Assembly (NCBI GenBank): GCA_963697285.1
Contig: CAVONI010000012.1
Location: forward strand, 558,001 to 622,000
Reading direction: 5' to 3'
Source: JAEUQQ01 sp963697285
GTDB taxonomy: Bacteria > Acidobacteriota > Vicinamibacteria > Vicinamibacterales > JAFNAJ01
Length of the DNA stretch: 64,000 nucleotides
The translations under genes and the position numbers were made by a program. How positions within the stretch are numbered: position 1 is the first letter of the stretch; every line of letters begins with the position of its first letter. The notes beneath the pieces are model-generated. The model was not told the DNA's origin. It did no database searches and saw nothing but the letters and a program-made list of their open reading frames with translations. Shown piece after piece: positions 56,848 through 64,000 of the stretch.

Positions 56848-59800
56848 ATGCCCCGTGAATGCCTGTCGCGGCTGTGGCCAGCCGTCGCCGTCCTGTCGCT
56901 CGCGTTCACGGTGGTGCCGCACGCAATCGCGCAGCCCGCTCCTGTCACACCAGACGCTGCCACTGCCGAGAAGCCTCCGGAAGGGCTCGTCCTGAAGACC
57001 GAGCGCACCATCACCTTCACCACCGACGAGGTGACGTGGATGTCGCTCGACGTCTCGCCCGACGGCCAGACCGTCGTGTTCGACGTGCTCGGCGATCTCT
57101 ACACGATGCCGATTACCGGCGGCGCCGCGACCCGCATCGTCGGTGGGTTGTCGTTCGAGAGCCAGCCGACGTTCTCGCCCGACGGCAAGACGGTCGCGTT
57201 CCTCAGTGACCGGTCGGGCGTCGAGAACCTCTGGATCGCCGATGCGGACGGCAGCAACCCGCGCGCTGTCACCAGGGATCGGAAGACCGACGACCGGCCG
57301 CAGATCATGGTCTCGCCCGCGTGGACGCCCGACGGGCAGTACCTGATCGTGTCGAAGAGCCGCCCGCCCGAACCCGGCACGTTCGGCCTCTTCATGTATC
57401 ACCGCGATGGCGGCACCGGCGTTCGCGTCGGGTCGCCGCCCCCGCCACAGGCCAATCCCGACACCCCCGGTCCACCCGCCGGTCCGGCGCTCAACCGCAT
57501 GGGCGCCGTCGTGTCGCCCGACGGCCGCTATGTCTACTACGCGCAGCGGACGGGGACGTTCACCTACAACGCGCGGTTCCCGCTCTGGCAGATCTACCGC
57601 CACGACCGCGAGACGGGTGACGTGATGCAGGTGACCAACGCCCAGGGCAGCGCGATGCGTCCCGTGCTCTCGCCAGACGGCCAGTGGCTCGTCTACGGCA
57701 CGCGCGTGCACCTCGACACCGCCTTGCGCGCCCGCAACCTCACCACCGGCGCCGAGCGGTGGCTCATGAAGCAGGTCACGCGCGACGACCAGGAATCACG
57801 CGCCAGCCGTGACACGCTGCCCCGCTACACGTTCATGCCCGACGGCAAGTCGCTGCTCATCCCGATCGGCGGCAAGCTGCAGCGTGTCGATTTCGCCACC
57901 GGGGCTGCGACACCCATCCCGTTCACGGTGAAGGTCGAGGCCGAGGTCGCGGCGCGGGCCTACACGCCCGTCCGCGTCGAGGATGGGCCGATGGTGCGGG
58001 CGCGCCTCGTCCGCTGGCCCTCGCTGTCGCCCGACGGATCGCACCTCCTGTTCAGCGCGTTGAACCACCTCTACACGATGGCGTATCCCGGCGGCACGCC
58101 GCGCCGTCTCACGACCGCCGACGAAGGCGAGTTCATGCCAGCGTGGGCTCCTGACGGCCGCTCGATCGTGTACGCCACCTGGACGACGAGTGGCGGACAC
58201 ATCAAGCGCGTCAGCGCGGGCGGCGGCGCGCCCGAGACCCTGACGCAACACGAGGGTTACTACGTCGAGCCCACGTTCACGCCCGACGGGACGAAGGTCG
58301 TCTTCCTTGCCGGCGCCGCATCGGATCAGCTCTACTCCATCCTCCTCGACACGCCTCCGCCAGATCACGACGAAGGGTTCGAGGGCCCGGGGCGCGAGAT
58401 CGGCGGGATCGATGCACCCAACACGCTGGAGCTGCGGTGGATTCCCGCGGCGGGCGGTGCGCAGACCAGCATCGCCGCGGCGCAGAACGGGCGCGCCCCG
58501 CAGTTCGCGCGCAACGACTCGACGCGCGTCTACCTCACCACCAACCGCGGCCTCCAGTCGCTGACGCTCGACGGCCACGACCGTCGCACGCACCTGCGGA
58601 TCACGGGAGTCGGCCCCGGCAACAATCCGCCAGGCGCCAGCGAGATCCGTCTCTCACCCGATGGGTCGCGGGCCTTCGTGAGCCTGCAGAACAAGCACTT
58701 CCTCGTGACCGTGCCGCGTGCCGGACGCGAGACGATCGAGGTGCGCATCCAGGGCAAGGCGCAAGACACCTCGGTGCCGGTCACGCGCATGTCGCTCGAC
58801 GGCGGCGATTACCTCGGCTGGACGGCCGACGGCAAGGCCGTGACGTGGGCGTGGGGTGCCCGATTCTTCAGGCAGGCAATCGGCCAGGCCGACCCCGTGC
58901 GCACCGACGTGCACGTCGAAGCGCCGCGCGCCATGCCGAAGGGATCGATCCTGCTGCGGGGCGCGCGCGTGATCTCGATGAACGGCGACGAGGTGATCGA
59001 TCGGGGCGACGTGCTCGTCACCGGCAATCGCATCGCGGCGGTCGGGCGGCGCGGTGCCGTGCGTGCGCCTGCCGGCACCACGATCATCGACGTCTCGGGC
59101 AAGACGGTCATGCCCGGGTTCGTCGACGTGCACGCGCACATGTGGGCCCCGCGGGGACTGCACCAGACGCAAGTCTGGCAACACCTCGCGAACCTCGCCT
59201 ACGGCGTGACCACGACCCGCGATCCGCAGACGTCCACGCCGGACGTGTTCGCGTACGCCGACCTGATCGACGCCGGCGTCATGCCCGGCCCGCGCGTGTA
59301 TGCCACGGGCCCCGGCGTCTTCGCGGGGTCGGGCATCGAGGATCGCGATGCGGCGTTCCACTTCATCAAGCGCTACAAGGAGGCCTACGGCACCAACACC
59401 ATCAAGCAGTACGTGGCCGGCGACCGCATCGTGCGCCAGTGGATCATCGAGGCCTCACGCGAGTACGGCATCACGCCGACCATCGAGGGGTCGCTCGACC
59501 TCAAGCTGAACCTGACGCAGATCGCCGACGGCTACACCGGGCAGGAACACAGCTTCCCGATCCTGCCCCTCTACAACGACGTCGTCCAGTTCGTGGCGCA
59601 GACGAAGACGTTCTACACGCCAACCATCCTCGTCGCCTACGGGGCGCCGTGGACGGAGAACTACTGGTTCGAGCAGGGCGATGCGGCGAAGGATCCGAAG
59701 CTGCGCACGTGGATACCGAACGAGTTGCTCGACACCATGGTGCGGCGTCGCCCGCAGTGGTTCCTGCCCGAGGAGTACGCCCACCAGCGCTACGGCAAGC

Positions 59801-60174
59801 AGGTCGCCGACATCGTCCACGCCGGTGGACGAGCCGGACTCGGGAGCCATGGGCAGTTGCAGGGACTCGGGGCGCACTGGGAGACGTGGAACCTCGGCTC
59901 GGGCGGCCTCACGCCGCACGAGACGCTGAAGGTGGTCACCATCTTCGGCGCCGAGGCGCTCGGGTTGCAGCAGGATCTCGGATCGCTCGAGTCCGGCAAG
60001 CTCGCCGACCTCATCGTGCTCGACGGCAATCCCCTCGACGATCTCAGGCAGACCAACACCGTGCGGTATGTGATGAAGAACGGTGAACTGTTCGACGCGT
60101 CGACCCTCGACACGATCTGGCCGGCGGCGAAGGCACTGCCAACGCCGTTCTGGCGGAAGGAGGAGCCGCGATAG
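56848..60174 (+). CDS. Exported TolB-like propeller fused to amidohydrolase
   Basis: The product is 1108 aa. A signal peptide (PAVAVLSLAFTVVPHAIAQ) precedes a PD40/TolB-like propeller over about 50-690 (LDVSPDGQTVVFDVLGDLYT, FSPDGKTVAFLSDRSG, and repeats). The C-terminal 400 aa are an amidohydrolase: VMPGFVDVHAHMWAPRG (HxH metal site), YGVTTTRDPQTS and the end LGLQQDLGSLESGKLADLIV followed by LDGNPL. Imidazolonepropionase- or prolidase-like activity on a cyclic amide or peptide is possible. This two-part architecture is frequent in Acidobacteriota and Bacteroidota. Confidence 0.9.
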   Translation: MPRECLSRLWPAVAVLSLAFTVVPHAIAQPAPVTPDAATAEKPPEGLVLKTERTITFTTDEVTWMSLDVSPDGQTVVFDVLGDLYTMPITGGAATRIVGGLSFESQPTFSPDGKTVAFLSDRSGVENLWIADADGSNPRAVTRDRKTDDRPQIMVSPAWTPDGQYLIVSKSRPPEPGTFGLFMYHRDGGTGVRVGSPPPPQANPDTPGPPAGPALNRMGAVVSPDGRYVYYAQRTGTFTYNARFPLWQIYRHDRETGDVMQVTNAQGSAMRPVLSPDGQWLVYGTRVHLDTALRARNLTTGAERWLMKQVTRDDQESRASRDTLPRYTFMPDGKSLLIPIGGKLQRVDFATGAATPIPFTVKVEAEVAARAYTPVRVEDGPMVRARLVRWPSLSPDGSHLLFSALNHLYTMAYPGGTPRRLTTADEGEFMPAWAPDGRSIVYATWTTSGGHIKRVSAGGGAPETLTQHEGYYVEPTFTPDGTKVVFLAGAASDQLYSILLDTPPPDHDEGFEGPGREIGGIDAPNTLELRWIPAAGGAQTSIAAAQNGRAPQFARNDSTRVYLTTNRGLQSLTLDGHDRRTHLRITGVGPGNNPPGASEIRLSPDGSRAFVSLQNKHFLVTVPRAGRETIEVRIQGKAQDTSVPVTRMSLDGGDYLGWTADGKAVTWAWGARFFRQAIGQADPVRTDVHVEAPRAMPKGSILLRGARVISMNGDEVIDRGDVLVTGNRIAAVGRRGAVRAPAGTTIIDVSGKTVMPGFVDVHAHMWAPRGLHQTQVWQHLANLAYGVTTTRDPQTSTPDVFAYADLIDAGVMPGPRVYATGPGVFAGSGIEDRDAAFHFIKRYKEAYGTNTIKQYVAGDRIVRQWIIEASREYGITPTIEGSLDLKLNLTQIADGYTGQEHSFPILPLYNDVVQFVAQTKTFYTPTILVAYGAPWTENYWFEQGDAAKDPKLRTWIPNELLDTMVRRRPQWFLPEEYAHQRYGKQVADIVHAGGRAGLGSHGQLQGLGAHWETWNLGSGGLTPHETLKVVTIFGAEALGLQQDLGSLESGKLADLIVLDGNPLDDLRQTNTVRYVMKNGELFDASTLDTIWPAAKALPTPFWRKEEPR

Positions 60175-60282
60175 GACGGGCGCAGAGCCCCTGCCAACCA
60201 AACCGACACGCCTGTGAAGGTCGTCGATAGCGCGAAGCCCGCTGCGGCGATGACGCGATGCCAGGACGTTCGTCCCGCACCG

Positions 60283-60299
60283 CGCCCCGCCACGGGGCG
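60283..60299. terminator. Hairpin between convergent genes
   Basis: CGCCCCG pairs with CGGGGCG around CCA in the 160-base gap between the amidohydrolase and the ADP-ribosylglycohydrolase genes. It could terminate from either side; no T-tract. Confidence 0.35.
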
Positions 60300-60334
60300 G
60301 GAGGGTCTCCCGACGTGCGGCCGCCCGGCGCTTG

Positions 60335-61903
60335 CTATTGGAATGTGATCACGCGGCTGATGGCGACGGCGCGACCGGCCGAACGCGCGTCGGCCTGTCC
60401 TGTCGTCACCACCTTGAGCACGTGCTCGCCCGGCGGCAACCCCGTGGTGTGCCAGAGCGCGTGATCGAGCGTGCGTTCGCCGATGTACCCGTCGATGTCG
60501 CCAACAGCCTTGCCGTCGACGTAGACGGTGGCGCGCCCGCCGTCCTGCCGGTGCGAACCGACGAGGGCGACCGCGGTGCCCGTGAACGTCACGCTGGCTT
60601 CATCGCCCGCCGCGGTGGAGACCTTCATGCCCGCGCGATACCCGCCCTCGCTCGCGGTGTCGTCCACCCAGGCCCCTGACCACTGCCATGCCCCATCCTT
60701 CGTCGTGATGTCGCGGTCGGCCCTCCCCATGGTCCACTGTTCGAGCTTCGGCGCCAGTGGCGCCTGGAACGGCACCCGGACGTCGGTGTCGGTCACGGTC
60801 CCGCCCGCGCCCTTCACCAACGCGAGCGCGCGCTCGAGCGACAACCTGACCACATCGTTGTACGAGTACGTGGTGTACGAGAATTTCTTGTCGGCCACCG
60901 CCGGGAGGCCCGACGTCCACTGCGCGGGGATCTTCGAGTAACCCAGCATCACGCCGAGCACGCCGGCAGCGCTCGCGGGGTTGCAGTCGGAGTCCTGGCC
61001 CGCACGCATCGACACCTCCATGGTCTTCGCGAAGTCGCCGCCGCCGTACAGGAGACCGAGGGCGATATAGGCGCCGTTCAACCGCGCGTCGATGTTGAAC
61101 CGGTGCATGGCGCCGTCGGGGCAGGAATCGTCCTTGTTCCACTTGTCCTCGATCAGTTGCCACGTCGTCTTCCAGTCGGCCGGGTGCGCCTTCGACCACT
61201 CGAGCACGTCGCGGATGACCGCGGCGTAGCCGCTCCCGGCCGGGATGCTCTCGAGCGCCTGCTCGACCACGAGTCGCGGATCGGTCGCGAAGAACGCCGC
61301 CGAATACAGGCCCGCCACGAACATGCCCCCGTACAATCCGTCGCCGTAGTTCATGACGCGGCCGACCCGCTCACAGAACCTGTTGGCATCCTGTGGAAGC
61401 CCGGGGGTCATGAGCCCGATGAAATCGGCTTCGATCTGGAAGTCGATGTCGTTGGCGTGCATGTTGTAGAGCGGGTGTCCGCTCATGCCGGGAGGCACCC
61501 CGCGGTTGAGCAGCCTCCGCGCCCCGGCGTTGGCGTGCCACAGCATGTATTGGCTGGTCCGGAACGCTTCTCCGTGATCCACGGTCGTGGCGTCGAGCCC
61601 GCGCCGCTCCATGACATCCATGAACGTCATCTCGACGTAGAGATCGTCCTGGTCGAGCGCCCGCGCCACCAGCTCCGGCGACCACGTCGGCAGGGGCCCC
61701 TCGATCATCGTCCCGATCGCCTTGAACTCGGTCTCCTGCCCGTACGACACCCCGATCATCTGTCCGGCCCAGCCACCACGGATCTTGTCTTCGAGCGCCG
61801 CGCGCGTCAGGCGCCGTTCGCCTGCCGCCGGCGCCATCGTCTGTGCAGCCACCGCTCCGAGCGCCATACCGAACACGACGACCAACACGACCGCTCGCTT
61901 CAT
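60335..61903 (-). CDS. Exported ADP-ribosylglycohydrolase-family protein
   Basis: The product is 522 aa. A signal peptide (VVLVVVFGMALGAVAAQ) precedes an ADP-ribosylglycohydrolase fold (PF03747): AALEDKIRGGWAGQMIGVSY, DQDDLYVEMTFMDVMERRG and MRAGQDSDCNPASAAGVLGV (the conserved D.D metal motif). Residues about 400-520 look like a carbohydrate-binding beta-sandwich (VALVGSHRQDGGRATVYVDG). Exported members occur in glycan-degradation loci and may act on N-glycosides rather than ADP-ribose. It is divergent from a LacI regulator. Confidence 0.88.
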   Translation of the reverse strand: MKRAVVLVVVFGMALGAVAAQTMAPAAGERRLTRAALEDKIRGGWAGQMIGVSYGQETEFKAIGTMIEGPLPTWSPELVARALDQDDLYVEMTFMDVMERRGLDATTVDHGEAFRTSQYMLWHANAGARRLLNRGVPPGMSGHPLYNMHANDIDFQIEADFIGLMTPGLPQDANRFCERVGRVMNYGDGLYGGMFVAGLYSAAFFATDPRLVVEQALESIPAGSGYAAVIRDVLEWSKAHPADWKTTWQLIEDKWNKDDSCPDGAMHRFNIDARLNGAYIALGLLYGGGDFAKTMEVSMRAGQDSDCNPASAAGVLGVMLGYSKIPAQWTSGLPAVADKKFSYTTYSYNDVVRLSLERALALVKGAGGTVTDTDVRVPFQAPLAPKLEQWTMGRADRDITTKDGAWQWSGAWVDDTASEGGYRAGMKVSTAAGDEASVTFTGTAVALVGSHRQDGGRATVYVDGKAVGDIDGYIGERTLDHALWHTTGLPPGEHVLKVVTTGQADARSAGRAVAISRVITFQ

Positions 61904-62115
61904 TGCCGTCTCCCCTTGTTCCGGATGTCCGTTCCGCTTGCATCGCCCTGCACACGAGCCACGAGCCCGTCGTTCTCCACGCGTCGGCGGCGGTCGTATC
62001 GACGGCCGACACGATGCAGGCAGCCGTCACGCCTCCACCCTCGTCATCGACGAATGGTCACGCCTTCCCGCGCGAGGACCGAATGAAGCCACGAAGGTGC
62101 CAGCCCCCACAAGGT

Positions 62116-62129
62116 GATATCGATTACAT
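62116..62129. promoter_or_regulatory. Operator-like element, left copy
   Basis: GATATCGATTACAT, an ATCGAT-centred half-palindrome of the LacI-family type. It is the exact inverse of 62182-62195. Confidence 0.5.
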
Positions 62130-62181
62130 TACATTGCCCGCGATAATGATTGCGTCGCGCGATGACATGTCCACGGTTGCG

Positions 62182-62195
62182 ATGTAATCGATATC
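62182..62195. promoter_or_regulatory. Operator-like element, right copy
   Basis: ATGTAATCGATATC, the perfect inverse of the left copy. The ATCGAT centres lie 68 bp apart, a distance compatible with DNA looping. Confidence 0.5.
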
Positions 62196-62221
62196 GCATT
62201 GAGCTCGTCGGTGGTGTACCG

Positions 62222-62237
62222 TGTCAAGCGCTTTGTA
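62222..62237. promoter_or_regulatory. LacI-type operator with AAGCGCTT core
   Basis: TGTCAAGCGCTTTGTA is close to the consensus of LacI/GalR regulators with a central CG pair. It lies about 60 bases upstream of the LacI-family start codon, suitable for autoregulation. Confidence 0.5.
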
Positions 62238-62298
62238 GGACTCATCACGACGCTCACCCCCAGCGGGTGGGCGAGGGTTCCCCACCAGGAGGCCGCAG

Positions 62299-63420
62299 AT
62301 GCCAGCGCCGGAACGACCGCGCGGCGTCACACGCCGTTCGTCGAGTTCGACCATCACGCAGGTCGCCGAGCGCGCCGGGGTGTCGACCGCCACGGTCTCA
62401 CGCGTCTTCGCCAACCCCGATCGCGTGAGCGAGGACCTGCGCGCCCGCGTCGATCGGGCCGCACGCGCGCTCGACTATCGCCCGAGCCGTGTCGCACGTC
62501 ACCTGCGTGTCGGCACGAGCATGACCATCGGCGTGGTCATACCCGACATCCAGAACCCGTTCTTCACGTCGGTCGTGCGCGGCATCGAACAGGTGTTGCA
62601 AGCCGCAGGCAACTCCCTCCTGCTCGCGAACTCCGACGAGAGGCCGGAGCGCGAGGAACGCGCGCTCGACACGCTCCAGGCGGACGGCGTTGCCGGCATC
62701 GTGTTCGTCCCCATCGGCGCGCGCAGGAGCAGTTACAAGTTCCTGGCGTCGCGCCCGCTGCCCCTTGTCGCCGTCGACCGCCTGCCAGCCGGACTCCACG
62801 TCGACCTCGTCACGGTCGACAACGCCGGCGGCAGCCGGCGGGCTGTCGAACACCTGATCGCGATGGGCCACCGGGCCATTGCACTGCTTGGCGGCCCCCC
62901 CCAGCACAGCACGGCGTCTGAACGCGAGGCCGGGTATGACGACGCGCTGCGTGAGGCCGGGCTCCCGCGTCGGCCCGAACTCACCGGACACGGCAACTTC
63001 CGCCAGGAGGGGGGATACGATGCAATGCGCGCCCTGCTGCAGGTGCCCAATCCGCCGACCGCGGTGTTCGTCGCCAACAACCTGATGGCCCTCGGGGCGT
63101 TGCGTGCCATCCACGAGAGCGGGCGACGCATTCCGCTCGACATTGCCGTGGTCAGCTTCGACGACATGCCGTGGGCCACCTCACTCAATCCCCCGCTGAG
63201 CGCCGTCGCGCAGCCCGCATGGGAGATCGGTGAGGCCGCGGGTGAGCTGCTGCTGTCACGTATCGCGCAGCCCGATCGCCCCGTGCGCCAGGTGGTGCTC
63301 GACACGCAACTGATGGTCAGGGCCTCGAGCAGCCAACGGGTGGACATCGTGCCGGCCAACGCTCCCCCGCACGCGCCGGCTGACCTCGCGACGACCAGAC
63401 ACGACTCCCGCCGGCGCTGA
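62299..63420 (+). CDS. LacI-family transcriptional regulator
   Basis: The product is 373 aa. ATG 62299 follows CAGGAGG. The N-terminal helix-turn-helix and hinge are STITQVAERAGVSTATVSRV then FANPDRVSEDLRARV and LDYRPSRVARHL. The periplasmic-binding-like effector domain follows (TIGVVIPDIQNPFFTSVVRG, ALRAIHESGRRIPLDIAVVS). It probably represses the divergent glycohydrolase and itself in response to a sugar. Confidence 0.93.
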   Translation: MPAPERPRGVTRRSSSSTITQVAERAGVSTATVSRVFANPDRVSEDLRARVDRAARALDYRPSRVARHLRVGTSMTIGVVIPDIQNPFFTSVVRGIEQVLQAAGNSLLLANSDERPEREERALDTLQADGVAGIVFVPIGARRSSYKFLASRPLPLVAVDRLPAGLHVDLVTVDNAGGSRRAVEHLIAMGHRAIALLGGPPQHSTASEREAGYDDALREAGLPRRPELTGHGNFRQEGGYDAMRALLQVPNPPTAVFVANNLMALGALRAIHESGRRIPLDIAVVSFDDMPWATSLNPPLSAVAQPAWEIGEAAGELLLSRIAQPDRPVRQVVLDTQLMVRASSSQRVDIVPANAPPHAPADLATTRHDSRRR

Positions 63421-63524
63421 TTGGAGGGCGACGCGGCTGGCCTCCGCAGGCGAGCCACTCCGGCGGCACGGCAAGGCGCAGTTCGCTTGAGGGAGCGAGC
63501 CGACGCACCAGGCGGCGCACCCTC

Positions 63525-63998
63525 CTACCCACACGCCGCAAGCTTCGCGTCGACGAGCGTGGGCTTCAACACGCGCACCACCTCAGTCGGCGCAAGCGCC
63601 ACGAGCAGCCCGCGTCGTCCGCCGTTGATGGCGATGCGGTCGAGGTCGAGAATCGTGCGCTCCATGAACACCGGCAGGACCTTGCGCGTGCCGAAGGGCG
63701 AGGTGCCCCCAACGAGATAACCCGTGTGGCGGCTCGCCACCTCGGGTGCGCACATCGTGACGGTCTTCACGCCGACCTGTCGCGCGAGCTGCCTGGTCGA
63801 TACTTCGCAGTCGCCGTGCATCAGCACGAGCAGCGGCTGTCGCGTCTCGTCTTCCATCACCAGCGTCTTGATCACCGCGTGTTCGTCCATCCCGAGTTCG
63901 CGGGCCGACACGCTCGTTCCCCCGTGTGCCTCGTAGCGATACGGATGTTCGGTGAACGACACGCCGTGCGTGCGGAGGACGTGGATGGCAGCGGTCAT
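63525..63998 (-). CDS. ybaK: Cys-tRNA(Pro) deacylase YbaK/EbsC
   Basis: The product is 157 aa, starting two bases from the window end. It matches the YbaK family: MTAAIHVLRTHGVSFTEHPY, VIKTLVMEDETRQPLLVLMH, GYLVGGTSPFGTRKVLPVFM and ILDLDRIAINGGRRGLLVAL. The GG.SPFG motif carries the substrate site. YbaK frees Cys wrongly attached to tRNA-Pro. Between it and the LacI gene (63421-63524) nothing is seen. Confidence 0.92.
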   Translation of the reverse strand: MTAAIHVLRTHGVSFTEHPYRYEAHGGTSVSARELGMDEHAVIKTLVMEDETRQPLLVLMHGDCEVSTRQLARQVGVKTVTMCAPEVASRHTGYLVGGTSPFGTRKVLPVFMERTILDLDRIAINGGRRGLLVALAPTEVVRVLKPTLVDAKLAACG

Positions 63999-64000
63999 GG

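Larger units (their letters stand above)
61904..62298. other. Divergent regulatory region with three operator-like palindromes
   Basis: This 395-base gap separates the glycohydrolase (minus) from the LacI gene (plus). It contains the paired elements at 62116-62129 and 62182-62195 and the AAGCGCTT palindrome at 62222-62237. No gene is seen. Confidence 0.6.

Overview
The window is GC-rich bacterial DNA. Oar-like TonB receptors with carboxypeptidase-regulatory N-termini, WFLAEG-type adhesin repeats, a PEP-CTERM protein and many exported M28, amidohydrolase and penicillin-acylase enzymes suggest an Acidobacteriota (Vicinamibacteria-like) genome. That placement is inferred from gene content, not from an rRNA marker. 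Several genes (Na+/H+ antiporter, Oar receptor, penicillin acylase, PqqD-like protein, tail of the TIR protein, RelE-like toxin) carry net single-base insertions. These may be real decay or assembly indels.

Layout. 1-5.5 kb: an edge-truncated GAF-like protein (minus), a CotH-kinase protein and a propeller/WFLAEG surface protein. 5.66-6.8 kb: ssrA (tmRNA) followed by a RelE/HigB-HigA-type module whose toxin is scrambled. 7-9.5 kb: the three overlapping AmmeMemoRadiSam genes. 9.9-12.8 kb: a PEP-CTERM lectin-like protein behind a sigma54-type promoter, then a TIR-domain protein and a DUF6922/AbiEii pair (small defence cluster). 12.8-21.7 kb: metabolic and stress genes, including a CPBP protease fused to an acyl-CoA-binding protein and a periplasmic peroxiredoxin whose catalytic residue is encoded by UGA with a candidate SECIS hairpin (selenoprotein). 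22-32.7 kb: two TonB receptors, a penicillin acylase and an antiporter.

32.8-49 kb: a surface-polymer locus. A membrane glycosyltransferase diverges from a tightly overlapping plus-strand operon: exported AGE-type epimerase, PqqD-like protein, HPr-kinase-like protein, GT2, a lasso-B2-type cysteine protease fused to a polysaccharide flippase, a GT1-type glycosyltransferase, a nucleotidyltransferase of the kind found in RiPP clusters, a secreted RHS/YD protein and a WFLAEG protein. It has the recognition, protease and kinase parts of a lasso-peptide system inside a glycan-export operon, but no asparagine-synthetase-like cyclase and no obvious precursor. This is the best candidate for an undescribed system.

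49-64 kb: a deoxyhypusine-synthase-like gene beside a 103-bp palindromic element, a Gfo/Idh-GMC-VOC operon, an unrecognised 601-aa protein, hairpin repeats, cytochrome c, a propeller-amidohydrolase, an exported ADP-ribosylglycohydrolase divergent from a LacI regulator with operator-like palindromes, and YbaK.
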